Source of the DNA: Tabrizicola caldifontis
GTDB lineage: Bacteria; Pseudomonadota; Alphaproteobacteria; Rhodobacterales; Rhodobacteraceae
Length of the DNA: 64,000 nt
Direction of reading: 5' to 3'
Assembly: GCF_004762095.1 (NCBI RefSeq)
Contig: NZ_SIJH01000017.1
Coordinates: forward strand, 1 to 64,000
Shown here: positions 41,946 through 50,748 of the stretch, one piece after another
How positions within the stretch are numbered: position 1 is the first letter of the stretch
Layout of the letters: every line of letters begins with the position of its first letter
Notes under the pieces: generated by a model
Databases searched by the model: none
Told to the model about the DNA's origin: nothing
What the model saw: only the letters and a program-made list of their open reading frames with translations
Position numbers and translations under genes: made by a program

Positions 41946-43403
41946 ATGGGTTTGATCGAGGATCTTCAGGCGGCCATCGGTGCGGCGAACGTGCTGACCG
42001 GGGCTGATACGGCTGGCCATGCGCGCGACTGGATGGGCAAGTATCACGGCGCCCCGGTCGCGGTGGCGCGGCCTGCCTCCACGGCCGAGGTTGCGGCCTG
42101 CGTGAAGATCGCCGCTGCCCATGGGCTGCCGGTGGTGCCGATCGGAGGCAATACCGGGCTGGTCGGCGGCACGATGACCAAGGGCGGGCTGATGGTCAGC
42201 CTGGAGCGGATGAACCGCATCCGCGCCGTCAAGCGCGACGCGCGCCTGGTGGTGGCCGAAGCCGGGGTGATCTTGTCGCGCCTGCACGACGCGGCCGAGG
42301 CGGAGGGGCTGTATTTCCCCCTGTGGTTCGGCGCGCGGGGGTCGGCAATGCTGGGAGGCGTTCTGTCCACCAATGCGGGCGGGTCGAACGTGCTGCGCTA
42401 TGGCTCTACCCGGGGCCTTTGCCTGGGGCTGGAGGTGGTGCTGGCCGACGGACGCGTGCTGGACCTGATGAGCGAGCTGCACAAGGACAATTCGGGCTAT
42501 GACCTGAAACAGATGTTCATCGGCGCGGAAGGCACGCTGGGGATCATCACCGCGGCGGTGATGAAGCTGGTTCCGGCGCCCAAGGCTTATGCAACGGCGA
42601 CGCTGGCCGCGCGGTCGCTGCCCGACGCACTGGTGCTTCTGAACCAGATGCAGGAGGCGACGGGGGGCCGGGTCGAGGCCTTCGAGTTCATGCCGCGCAG
42701 CTATTCCGAACGGCTGCGCGCCGCGCGGCCCGACCTGGGCCTGCCCTTCGACCATATCCCCGAGGTGACGATCCTGATCGAGGCGGCGACCACCGTGTCC
42801 GCCGAGGCCGCGCCGGACGAGGCCGGCGAGGTGCCACTGGTGAGCCTTCTGGAAAGCGTGCTGATGGGCATGATGGAGGAAGGGCTGGTCACCGATGCCG
42901 TGGTGGCGCGCAACGAACAGCAGCGCCGCGCGATGTGGGCCCGGCGCGAGGCGGCGGCGGAAATCTGCGTCGGCCTGACCCCGGTCGTCGATACCGACGT
43001 CTGCCTGCCGCTGGACCGGGTGGAGCGCTTCCTGAACGAGGCCCTGCGCCGACTCGAGGTGCTGGACCCCGGACACCGGACCCTGACGGTTGCCCATCTG
43101 GGCGACGGCAACCTGCATTTCACCGTCTTTCCGACCCGTGAGGATGCCGCGCTGAAGGACCGCGTGATGGAGACGGTCGAGGATGTGGTGGCCGAGCTTG
43201 GCGGCAGTTTTTCGGCTGAACACGGGGTAGGGTTGTCCAAGCTGAACTCGATGGCGCGGCGGAAGAACCCGGTCGCGCTGGAGGTGATGCGGGCAGTCAA
43301 GGCGGCGCTGGACCCGGACAACCGGATGAACCCCGGCAAGGTCATACCGGCCCCCCAGGGGTCAGGATCCGTTCCTTCGCCTGATGGCGGACGGTCGGCG
43401 TGA
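41946..43403 (+). CDS. FAD-linked oxidoreductase (D-2-hydroxyacid dehydrogenase / GlcD-like)
   Basis: This 485-residue flavoprotein of the VAO/PCMH family has an FAD-binding N-terminal domain (GGNTGLVGGTMTKGG, FGARGSAMLGGVLSTNAGGSNVLRYG, IGAEGTLGIITA) and the C-terminal FAD-linked oxidase domain with HLGDGNLHFTVF and AEHGVGLSKL. The closest types are D-2-hydroxyglutarate and D-lactate dehydrogenases. ATG 41946 is taken; a GTG three bases earlier gives one more residue. It is 40 bases after imuB but functionally unrelated. The last 20 residues (GSGSVPSPDGGRSA) look like an unconserved tail. Confidence 0.87.
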   Translation: MGLIEDLQAAIGAANVLTGADTAGHARDWMGKYHGAPVAVARPASTAEVAACVKIAAAHGLPVVPIGGNTGLVGGTMTKGGLMVSLERMNRIRAVKRDARLVVAEAGVILSRLHDAAEAEGLYFPLWFGARGSAMLGGVLSTNAGGSNVLRYGSTRGLCLGLEVVLADGRVLDLMSELHKDNSGYDLKQMFIGAEGTLGIITAAVMKLVPAPKAYATATLAARSLPDALVLLNQMQEATGGRVEAFEFMPRSYSERLRAARPDLGLPFDHIPEVTILIEAATTVSAEAAPDEAGEVPLVSLLESVLMGMMEEGLVTDAVVARNEQQRRAMWARREAAAEICVGLTPVVDTDVCLPLDRVERFLNEALRRLEVLDPGHRTLTVAHLGDGNLHFTVFPTREDAALKDRVMETVEDVVAELGGSFSAEHGVGLSKLNSMARRKNPVALEVMRAVKAALDPDNRMNPGKVIPAPQGSGSVPSPDGGRSA

Positions 43404-44261
43404 TTCAGGCCCCCGAACCGGCGGGGATGATGAGCAATCCATTCTCGCTGTCCAGGACGCAGATGGAGGGCGGCGCCCTTCTTTCCCAAGGGCCAGGGCA
43501 AGCCACACGTCGATGATGGGCGCGGGTCGAGCGGGATTGTCTTCATCAATCGCGACAGGTTGCAATGGCGAGATGCGCGTCGGGAGCATGACTGCCGAAG
43601 ACCACCCTGCAATCGCTGAAAGCGGAGGGACCGGGGAGAGGGGCGCCATGATCGGCGCGACGTATCGCAAGGCATCAAGCCTTGGGGCCGAAAGGAGCAC
43701 CTTATGACAGGCACGGGCGCCTGATCGGGTGCTTGAAGGGTGCAATGAACACCGGGCGGTAGGCCTTTGCAGACGTGAGAGGGCGCCAGCTGCGGTTCTT
43801 CATGGCCGCGGGCCAGGACAGCGCCTGCACCGCTGCTGCGCCCCTGCCGCGCAGTCTGCCTGCCGCCGAATGGCTGAATGCCCATCGGGGCTAAAGCGCC
43901 GGCTGGTTCCGCAACGCGTTGAAAGACACGGGGTTGCGCCCCTGCATCCCGGGCCGGAAGTCGGTCGGCAAGGCTTTACGCTACGACCGCTTCACAAAGA
44001 CCTTCCTCGCCTGCGCAGACCTTGCAGCAATCGTCTGTTCTGGATTGGAAGATCAATGAATCTGAAACTCAAGGCGTCGCGCCTTGACGGTGCTGGCGCC
44101 AGACCTGCTGCGCACGGCGCTACAGGCGCAGCCGGAAAGATCGGCAGGGCAATCAGTCAAATAGCTGCTTTCACATCATTTCCTTTCTGCTCGGCACGGT
44201 CCGGCCTCTCACCTTGTCCCCTCTGCCCCAGGCGTCTAAGCTTTCCGCAACAGGAGTGTCC
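43404..44261. other. 858-base intergenic stretch with decayed insertion sequence
   Basis: No intact gene is present. The middle holds an IS5-type transposase relic (43769-44059). The first 360 bases hold short ORFs on both strands without a recognisable product, and the last 200 bases lead to the dnaX promoter. The stretch looks like an old insertion hotspot. Confidence 0.65.
43769..44059 (+). pseudogene. IS5-family transposase relic, second copy
   Basis: One frame reads ADVRGRQLRFFMAAGQDS, then LPAAEWLNAHRG-stop-SAGWFRNALKDTGLRPCIPGRKSVGKALRYDRF, then KTFLACADLAAIV to TGA at 44057-44059. This follows IS5-type transposases (RGYDADWFR ... CIPGRK) but has TAA (43892-43894) at the Tyr of the RGYD motif. 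It also lacks the segment carrying the third acidic residue. It is clearly inactive and belongs to a different subgroup from the copy at 1-369. Confidence 0.82.
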
Positions 44262-46028
44262 ATGTCAGACCAGCCCGCCTATCAGGTCCTTGCCCGCAAA
44301 TACCGCCCGCAGACCTTTGCCGACCTGATCGGGCAAGAGGCGATGGTGCGCACCCTGAAGAACGCCTTCGCCGCAGACCGGATCGCCCATGCCTTCGTGA
44401 TGACCGGCGTGCGCGGGGTCGGCAAGACCACCACCGCCCGCATCATCGCCAAGGGGCTGAACTGCATCGGCCCCGACGGCACCGGCGGCCCCACCACCGA
44501 ACCCTGCGGGGTCTGCGAGCCCTGCCGCGCCATCGCCGAGGGCCGCCACGTCGATGTGCTGGAAATGGACGCAGCCTCGCGAACCGGGGTCGGCGACATC
44601 CGCGAGATCATCGACTCGGTCCACTATCGGGCGGCCTCGGCGCGCTTCAAGGTCTACATCATCGACGAAGTGCACATGCTGTCCACCGCGGCCTTCAACG
44701 CGCTTCTCAAGACGCTTGAGGAACCGCCTGCGCATGTGAAGTTCATCTTCGCCACCACCGAGATCCGCAAGGTCCCCGTCACGGTCCTGTCGCGCTGCCA
44801 GCGCTTCGACCTGAAGCGGATCGAGCCCGAGGTGATGATGGCCCATCTGGCGAAGGTCGCTGAGGCCGAGGGCGCGAAGCTTGCCCCCGAGGCGCTGGCC
44901 CTGATCACCCGCGCCGCCGAAGGCTCGGTCCGCGACGCGATGAGCCTGATGGACCAGGCCATCGCCCATGGCGCGGGGGAAACCACCGGCGACCAGGTGC
45001 GCGCCATGCTGGGGCTGGCCGACCGGGGCCGGACGCTGGACCTCTTCGATCTGATCATGAAGGGCGACGCAGCTGCGGCGCTGGCGGAGCTTTCGGCGCA
45101 ATATGCCGACGGGGCCGACCCGATGGCCGTGCTGCGCGACCTGGCCGAGATCACGCACTGGATTTCAGTCATCAAGATCAACCCGGCCTCGGCCGAGGAT
45201 CCGACCACGCCGCCCGACGAACAGGCGCGCGGGCAGGACATGGCGGCGCGCCTGCCGATGCGGGCGCTGACGCGGATGTGGCAGATGCTGCTCAAGGCCA
45301 TCGAAGAGGTGGCGCTGGCCCCGAACGCGATGATGGCGGCCGAAATGGCGGTGATCCGCCTGACCCATGTCGCCGACCTGCCCGACCCCGAGACGCTGGT
45401 CAGGAAGCTGTCCGAAAGCCCGCGCCCGCCCGCGATGCCGGGTGAGGCCGCGGCCGGCGGCGGCACGGGGATTGGCAACGGCGGCGGCACGGTCCATGCC
45501 CCACGCCTTGCGCCGGCCCATGCGGCCCCCAGCCTCGGCCCGACCATGACCGCCGCCGCCCCGGCGCTGGCTGCGGGGCAGCTGCAGGTCTATGCGACCT
45601 TTGAATCGGTGGTCGAACTGATCCGGTCCCGACGCGACATGCTGCTTCTGAACGAGGTGGAAACCGGCCTGCGGCTGGTGCGCTATTCGCCCGGACGGAT
45701 CGAATTCGAACTCGCTCCCGGTGCAAGATCCGACCTGGCCGCACGCCTTGGCCAGCGTCTGCAGGGCTGGACCGGCACGCGCTGGGCCGTTTCGGTCGTG
45801 TCGTCGGGCGGGGCCCCGACGATCGCCGAGGCGCGGGATCTGGAACTGGCACGCCTGCGCGCGGAAGCAGCAGGAAACCCCCTGGTCCAGGCGATCCTGA
45901 CAGCCTTTCCCGGCGCGAAGATCACCGAGGTCAGAACCCCCGAAGCCCTGACCGCCGAAGCTGCTTCGTCGGCGATGCCAGCCGCCGAACCCGAAACGGA
46001 CGAGGACTGGGATCCCTTTGAAGAATGA
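44262..46028 (+). CDS. dnaX: DNA polymerase III subunits gamma and tau
   Basis: DnaX is the ATPase of the clamp loader and links the replisome to the helicase. The 588-residue protein starts QPAYQVLARKYRPQTFADLIGQE. Walker A GVRGVGKTTTAR is at 49-60, and the zinc site is Cys68, Cys82, Cys85 and Cys88. IIDEVHMLSTAAFNALLKTLEEPPAH contains Walker B and the SRC region follows. The C-terminal part is longer than gamma alone. CAGGAG precedes the ATG. I see no run of A or AAAAAAG slippery site in this GC-rich gene, so programmed frameshifting is not evident. ebfC and recR follow in the classical order. Confidence 0.97.
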   Translation: MSDQPAYQVLARKYRPQTFADLIGQEAMVRTLKNAFAADRIAHAFVMTGVRGVGKTTTARIIAKGLNCIGPDGTGGPTTEPCGVCEPCRAIAEGRHVDVLEMDAASRTGVGDIREIIDSVHYRAASARFKVYIIDEVHMLSTAAFNALLKTLEEPPAHVKFIFATTEIRKVPVTVLSRCQRFDLKRIEPEVMMAHLAKVAEAEGAKLAPEALALITRAAEGSVRDAMSLMDQAIAHGAGETTGDQVRAMLGLADRGRTLDLFDLIMKGDAAAALAELSAQYADGADPMAVLRDLAEITHWISVIKINPASAEDPTTPPDEQARGQDMAARLPMRALTRMWQMLLKAIEEVALAPNAMMAAEMAVIRLTHVADLPDPETLVRKLSESPRPPAMPGEAAAGGGTGIGNGGGTVHAPRLAPAHAAPSLGPTMTAAAPALAAGQLQVYATFESVVELIRSRRDMLLLNEVETGLRLVRYSPGRIEFELAPGARSDLAARLGQRLQGWTGTRWAVSVVSSGGAPTIAEARDLELARLRAEAAGNPLVQAILTAFPGAKITEVRTPEALTAEAASSAMPAAEPETDEDWDPFEE

Positions 46029-46088
46029 CGCCCACCTTGCGCCGGTGCGGTCGGGACCGTATCTCGGACGAAACGGACGGAGAACGAC

Positions 46089-46442
46089 ATGCTGAAAGGT
46101 CTGGGCGGATTGGGCGGGCTTGGCGACATGGCCAAGATGATGAAGGCCGCCACCGAGATGCAGGCGAAATATGCCGAGCTTCAGGCGGAACTGGCGCGCA
46201 CCGTCGTGATCGGCGAGGCCGGGGCGGGGCTGGTAAAGGCCCGAGCCACCGCCAAGGGCGAGGTGACGGGGCTGGACATCGACCCCTCGATCCTGGTGGC
46301 GTCGGAAAAGGAAGTGGTCGAGGATCTGATCCTTGCCGCGATCCGTGACGCGCAGGCGAAGGCGCGTGAGCGGACCGAGGCGGAAATGGCGAAGCTGGCG
46401 GAAGCCATGGGCGTGCCGCCGGGCATGAAACTGCCGTTTTGA
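46089..46442 (+). CDS. YbaB/EbfC nucleoid-associated protein
   Basis: The 117-residue protein begins [19 protein letters not shown] and has [37 protein letters not shown] and a C-terminal [11 protein letters not shown], the YbaB/EbfC pattern. These dimers bind DNA and are nearly always encoded between dnaX and recR, as here. The recR ATG lies one base after the stop, so expression is coupled. Confidence 0.95.
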   Translation: MLKGLGGLGGLGDMAKMMKAATEMQAKYAELQAELARTVVIGEAGAGLVKARATAKGEVTGLDIDPSILVASEKEVVEDLILAAIRDAQAKARERTEAEMAKLAEAMGVPPGMKLPF

Positions 46443-46443
46443 G

Positions 46444-47040
46444 ATGGTGGACCAAACCGGCATCGAGGCCCTGATCGACCTGATGGCCCGGCTTCCCGGC
46501 CTTGGTCCCCGGTCAGCGCGGCGGGCGGTGCTGGTCCTGTTGAAGAAGCGCGCGCAGTTGATGGCACCGCTTGCCCAGGCCATGGCCGAGGTCGCATTGA
46601 CCGCGAAGGACTGTCAGGTCTGCGGCAACATCTCCACCACCGAGACCTGCGCGATCTGCGCCGATCCCGCGCGCGCGACGGGTGAAATCTGCGTGGTCGA
46701 GGATGTGGCTGACCTCTGGGCGATGGAGCGGGGGCAGGTCTTTCGAGGCCGATATCATGTGCTGGGCGGCACGCTGTCTGCGCTGGACGCGATCGGCCCC
46801 GATGAGCTGGGCATCCCGCGTCTGGTCGAGCGGGTGGCCACGGAAGGCACCCGCGAGGTGATCCTGGCGCTGAACGCGACGGTCGATGGCCAGACCACCG
46901 CGCATTACATTGCCGATGCGCTGGCCGGCACCGATGCGCAGATCACGACCCTGGCGCAGGGCGTGCCGATCGGCGGGGAACTCGACTATCTCGACGACGG
47001 CACCATCGGCGCGGCCCTGCGGGCGCGGCGCCGACTCTGA
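46444..47040 (+). CDS. recR: Recombination mediator RecR
   Basis: RecR works with RecO and RecF to load RecA on gapped DNA. The 198-residue protein has an N-terminal helix-hairpin-helix ([18 protein letters not shown]), a four-Cys zinc motif ([16 protein letters not shown]), and a Toprim domain ([28 protein letters not shown]). It ends with the usual short C-terminal tail. It is directly coupled to ebfC and is the last gene of the dnaX operon. Confidence 0.96.
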   Translation: MVDQTGIEALIDLMARLPGLGPRSARRAVLVLLKKRAQLMAPLAQAMAEVALTAKDCQVCGNISTTETCAICADPARATGEICVVEDVADLWAMERGQVFRGRYHVLGGTLSALDAIGPDELGIPRLVERVATEGTREVILALNATVDGQTTAHYIADALAGTDAQITTLAQGVPIGGELDYLDDGTIGAALRARRRL

Positions 47041-47045
47041 CCCCC

Positions 47046-47597
47046 CTACGACCCGGACGCAAGCGCCGCGAGAATCGCCTTGGCGCTGTTGCTGTCCCAT
47101 TCGGCATCGCCGATCAGACGGGCGACCTCCTGCCCCTCGGGGTTCAGGATCACGGTTACCGGCAGGCCCATGACCCCCATCCCGCGCGCCAGTTCGGATT
47201 TGGGGTCGCGCAGAACGGGCAGATGCCGGATCTCGATCTCGGCGAAGAAGCGCTCGATCCCGGCCACGGCATTCCGGCCGGTAGCTACCGGCACCACCGC
47301 AATCTCGGGCATCGCCGCCTGCAACCGGTCAAGCGAGGGCATCTCGTGCCGGCATGGGGCGCACCAGGTGGCCCAGAAGTTCAGCACCACCCATTTGCCC
47401 CTGTAGCCGGACAGGCTGTGCTGGCCGTCCCGGGCATCCAGCAGCACGACCTCGGGGATGGCGACCGGTTCGTCATGCAGGGCAAGCTTCTTCATGTCGC
47501 CGTCGCGCAGGGATGCGACATCGGCCGCAACCGGGTTTGCACCAAGCAGGAAGCCCGTGTAGAGGACGACCAGAAATTTCCGCACGTTCCACCTCAT
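47046..47597 (-). CDS. TlpA/thioredoxin-like periplasmic thiol-disulfide protein
   Basis: The 183-residue protein has an N-terminal hydrophobic export or anchor segment ([19 protein letters not shown]) and a thioredoxin-fold domain with the redox-active W-C79-A-P-C82 motif and the cis-Pro loop GLPVTVIL. TlpA-family proteins reduce periplasmic cysteines, for example in cytochrome c or oxidase assembly. The gene is divergent from argH with only 15 bases between the two ATGs, so their promoters must overlap each other's coding starts. It is convergent with recR. Confidence 0.87.
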   Translation of the reverse strand: MRWNVRKFLVVLYTGFLLGANPVAADVASLRDGDMKKLALHDEPVAIPEVVLLDARDGQHSLSGYRGKWVVLNFWATWCAPCRHEMPSLDRLQAAMPEIAVVPVATGRNAVAGIERFFAEIEIRHLPVLRDPKSELARGMGVMGLPVTVILNPEGQEVARLIGDAEWDSNSAKAILAALASGS

Positions 47598-47612
47598 CCG
47601 AAGGCCGCCCTC

Positions 47613-49016
47613 ATGACCGACAGCCCCCCGTCCAAAGCCGCCAACCAGATGTGGGGCGGGCGTTTCTCAGCCGGGCCGGATGCGATCATGCAGGCGATCA
47701 ACGCCTCGATCGGGTTCGACCAGCGGCTTTACGCGCAGGATATCGCGGGCAGCCGGGCCCATGCCGCCATGTTGGCCGCGCAGGGCATCATCAGCAATAA
47801 GGATGCCGAGGCGATTGGGGAAGGGCTGCTCGCGATCTTGTCAGAGATCGAGGCGGGCCAGTTCCCCTTCACGCCCGAGCTTGAGGACATCCACCTGAAC
47901 ATCGAGGCCCGGCTGACCGAGCGGATCGGCGAGGCGGGCAAGCGGCTGCACACCGGACGGTCGCGCAACGATCAGGTGGCGGTGGATTTCCGGCTGTGGG
48001 TCCGCGACCAGTGCGATCAGGCCATTGCCGGGCTGACCGGGCTGATGCGGGCGTTCCTGGCGCAGGCCGAGGCCGGGGCGGATTGGGTGATGCCTGGCTT
48101 CACCCACCTGCAGACCGCGCAGCCGGTGACCTGGGGCCACCACATGCTGGCCTATGTCGAAATGCTGGCCCGCGACCGGTCGCGGTTCGAGGATGCGCGG
48201 CGGCGGATGAATGAATGCCCGCTGGGCGCGGCGGCGCTGGCTGGAACCAGCTTTCCCATCGACCGGCACATGACCGCGAAGGCCCTGGGCTTCGACCGGC
48301 CGACGGCGAACAGCCTGGATTCGGTCAGTGACCGGGATTTCGCGCTGGAGTTCCTGTCAGCGGCCTCGATCTGCGCCATGCACCTGTCGCGCTTTGCCGA
48401 AGAGCTGGTGATCTGGTCCAGCGCGCAGTTCCGGTTCGTGCGCCTGTCGGACAGGTGGACCACCGGGTCGAGCATCATGCCCCAGAAGAAGAACCCCGAC
48501 GCGGCCGAGCTTCTGCGCGCCAAGCTTGGGCGGATTCTCGGGGCGACGGTGGCCCTGTTCACAGTGATGAAAGGGCTGGCGCTGACCTATTCCAAGGACA
48601 TGCAGGAAGACAAGGAACAGGTTTTCGACGCCGCTGACAACCTGATGCTGGGGCTGGCCGCGATGACCGGGATGGTCGGTGACATGGCCGCCAACCGCGA
48701 GGTTCTGGCGGCAGCGGCGGCCAGCGGGTTTTCCACCGCGACCGACCTGGCCGACTGGCTGGTGCGCGCGCTTGGCCTGCCGTTCCGCGAGGCGCATCAT
48801 GTGACGGGTGCCCTGGTCGCCATGGCCGAGGCGCAGGGCATCGACCTGCCGCAGCTGAGCCTTGCCCAGATGCAGTCTGTTCACCCCGCAATCACGGCCG
48901 AGGTCTTCAGCGTTCTCGGGGTGGAAAATTCGGTTCGCAGCCGCACATCCTATGGTGGAACGGCGCCAGAGCGGGTGCGGGAACAGATCGCGCGCTGGAA
49001 GGCAATCCTCGGGTAA
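47613..49016 (+). CDS. argH: Argininosuccinate lyase
   Basis: The enzyme cleaves argininosuccinate to arginine and fumarate, the last step of arginine synthesis. The 467-residue protein starts in the conserved [12 protein letters not shown] region. It has [49 protein letters not shown] and the superfamily signature [12 protein letters not shown]. The start at 47613 is set by that N-terminus. A short lipoprotein gene and a DUF2834 gene follow, with lysA further on, a grouping of arginine and lysine biosynthesis genes common in Alphaproteobacteria. Confidence 0.97.
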   Translation: MTDSPPSKAANQMWGGRFSAGPDAIMQAINASIGFDQRLYAQDIAGSRAHAAMLAAQGIISNKDAEAIGEGLLAILSEIEAGQFPFTPELEDIHLNIEARLTERIGEAGKRLHTGRSRNDQVAVDFRLWVRDQCDQAIAGLTGLMRAFLAQAEAGADWVMPGFTHLQTAQPVTWGHHMLAYVEMLARDRSRFEDARRRMNECPLGAAALAGTSFPIDRHMTAKALGFDRPTANSLDSVSDRDFALEFLSAASICAMHLSRFAEELVIWSSAQFRFVRLSDRWTTGSSIMPQKKNPDAAELLRAKLGRILGATVALFTVMKGLALTYSKDMQEDKEQVFDAADNLMLGLAAMTGMVGDMAANREVLAAAAASGFSTATDLADWLVRALGLPFREAHHVTGALVAMAEAQGIDLPQLSLAQMQSVHPAITAEVFSVLGVENSVRSRTSYGGTAPERVREQIARWKAILG

Positions 49017-49096
49017 GGCCGGGCGATCCCCGCCTTGCCAGACGCGGGCCGGGGTGCAACCCTCGGTCCCGACCTGACCGAAGCAAAGGATCCGCG

Positions 49097-49225
49097 ATGA
49101 CCCGTCTTTTCCTTGTCGCCTGCCTTGCCCTTGCCGCCTGCGGCGCCGATGGCGAACCTCAGCCCCCCGCGAAACCCGGACTGAGCATTTCGGGCGAAGC
49201 GCAGATCGGCGTGGCGGTCAAGTGA
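49097..49225 (+). CDS. Short lipoprotein between argH and the DUF2834 gene
   Basis: This 42-residue lipoprotein has the signal MTRLFLVACLALAAC with the lipidated Cys at residue 15, then GADGEPQPPAKPGLSISG. AAAGGATCCGCG precedes the ATG and the stop overlaps the next gene's GTG by four bases. In many relatives an LptM/YifL-like lipoprotein lies between argH and lysA; this one lacks the usual GQKGPLYLP stretch, so it is only positionally similar. It is below common gene-finder length limits. Confidence 0.7.
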   Translation: MTRLFLVACLALAACGADGEPQPPAKPGLSISGEAQIGVAVK

Positions 49226-49542
49226 GCCCGCTGCGTCTGGCCTACCTTGCGCTGGCGATCTGGGGGGCGGTGCATCCGATGTACTGGTTCGTCACCTACA
49301 TGCGCGAGACGGGCACCGGCCTGTCCGGGCTGATCGACGCCTGGTATGTCAATGCCTCGACGACGGGGCTGACCTGGGATCTGACCATCGCGGCGATAGC
49401 CCTGACCGTCTGGATCCTGGCCGAGGCGATCGGTCGCCGGGCCTGGGCGCATCTGGTGGCGATCCCGGCGACCTTCTGCATCGGCGTCAGTTGCGGGCTG
49501 CCGCTGTATCTGTTCCTGCGCTCGGCCCGGCGACCGCATTGA
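49222..49542 (+). CDS. DUF2834 membrane protein
   Basis: The 106-residue protein has three membrane helices. SPLRLAYLALAIWGAVHPMYWF, the middle TTGLTWDLTIAAIALTVWILAEA and the end ATFCIGVSCGLPLYLFLRSRR-type tail match DUF2834. It starts at GTG 49222 inside the lipoprotein stop (GTGA), so the two are coupled. Function unknown. It is convergent with the quinone oxidoreductase gene; the 111-base gap holds GC-rich partial repeats. Confidence 0.82.
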   Translation: MSPLRLAYLALAIWGAVHPMYWFVTYMRETGTGLSGLIDAWYVNASTTGLTWDLTIAAIALTVWILAEAIGRRAWAHLVAIPATFCIGVSCGLPLYLFLRSARRPH

Positions 49543-49653
49543 GCGCATTGCGCGCAAGGTTCTTGCCCCGCCTCCGGCGCAAGCGCCAGCGCGCCTTGGC
49601 GCCGGGGGCCTTCACGACCGGTCCCTGTGAGGATGCGCGAGCAGACAGGAAGA

Positions 49654-50628
49654 TCAGGGCGTCAGGATGGTCTGCCCGGTCGTGGCGCGGGATTCGAGCG
49701 CGCGGTGGGCATCTGCCACCCGGTCGAGAGGGAAGCGCTGGTCGATGCGGATCTTCACCTTGCCCGACAGGACCATGTCGAACAGTTCGCGCGCCATCTG
49801 CTGGCAGGTGGCATGGTCTGCGATGTGGGTGAAGATCGTCTGCCGGGTCAGCTTGAGCGAGCCCTTCGCCGCCAGGATGCCGATGTCGAAAGGCGGTACC
49901 TTGCCGCTGGCGTTGCCGAAGGAAATCAGCATCCCCAGGGGTTTCAGGCAGTCAAGGCTGCCGTCGAACGTGTCCTTTCCGACCGCGTCCATCACCACAT
50001 CGACGCCCTTGCCGCCCGTCAACTCCTTCACGCGGGCGACGAAATCCTCGCTCCGGTAGTTGATTGCGTGGGCCGCGCCATGGTCGAGCGCAAGGCGGCA
50101 TTTCTCGTCCGACCCGGCCGTGGCGATGAGGGTGATGCCTTCCGCCCTGGCCCACTGGCAGGCGATGAGACCGACGCCGCCGGCGGCCGCATGAAACAGC
50201 ACCGTATCCCCGGCCTTCAGGGGCGTGGTGCGGCGGAAAAGGTAGTGTACCGTCATGCCCTTCAGCATCATCGCCGCCCCTTCGTCGAAGCCGATGCCTT
50301 CGGGCAGGGGGCAGACCTGGGCGGCAGGCATGACGCGCGCCTCGGCATAGGCACCGGGCAGGTTCGCCGCATAGGCCGCCCGGTCGCCCGGTTTCAGGTG
50401 GGTGACGCCCGGCCCCACCGCCTCGACCACGCCAGACCCTTCCATGCCCAGCGCCGCCGGAAGCGGCAGAGGATAAAGCCCCGTGCGCTGATAGATGTCG
50501 ATGAAGTTCAGACCGCAGGCCATGTGCCGGATGCGGATTTCCCCGGGCCCCGGTTCCCCGACCGGGCGGTCGATCAGTTTCATAACCTCGGGCCCACCGT
50601 GGGCCTCGATGATGACGGTGCGTGCCAT
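49654..50628 (-). CDS. qor: NADPH:quinone oxidoreductase
   Basis: The enzyme reduces quinones with NADPH and belongs to the zinc-free medium-chain reductases. The 324-residue protein has the E. coli QOR pattern: IEAHGGPEVMKL, RHMACGLNFIDIYQRTGLYPLPLPAALGMEGSG, MLKGMTVHYLFRRT, HAAAGGVGLIACQWARAEG and INYRSEDF. AAGGAG stands before ATG 50628. It is the second such reductase in the window (the other at 30718), of a distinct subgroup. It is divergent from lysA. Confidence 0.92.
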   Translation of the reverse strand: MARTVIIEAHGGPEVMKLIDRPVGEPGPGEIRIRHMACGLNFIDIYQRTGLYPLPLPAALGMEGSGVVEAVGPGVTHLKPGDRAAYAANLPGAYAEARVMPAAQVCPLPEGIGFDEGAAMMLKGMTVHYLFRRTTPLKAGDTVLFHAAAGGVGLIACQWARAEGITLIATAGSDEKCRLALDHGAAHAINYRSEDFVARVKELTGGKGVDVVMDAVGKDTFDGSLDCLKPLGMLISFGNASGKVPPFDIGILAAKGSLKLTRQTIFTHIADHATCQQMARELFDMVLSGKVKIRIDQRFPLDRVADAHRALESRATTGQTILTP

Positions 50629-50748
50629 GGCGATCTCCTTGCTGGCGGACATCCTAGCCAGCCGGGCGCGAATGGCCAGAGGTCCGAAATCGGCGCTTTG
50701 CACCCGCGCGGCGCTTGGCTATGACGGCACGGGCGAATGGGGGCGACG

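Noticed and set aside
43362-43745. 127-residue minus-strand ORF near the IS relic
   Set aside because: It has phrases that vaguely recall IS-borne shadow ORFs but no domain, no ribosome site and no conserved start. Treated as part of the decayed stretch.
44262-46028. Programmed frameshift in dnaX to make a separate gamma subunit
   Set aside because: No A-run or AAAAAAG slippery heptamer or following stem-loop was seen in the frame.
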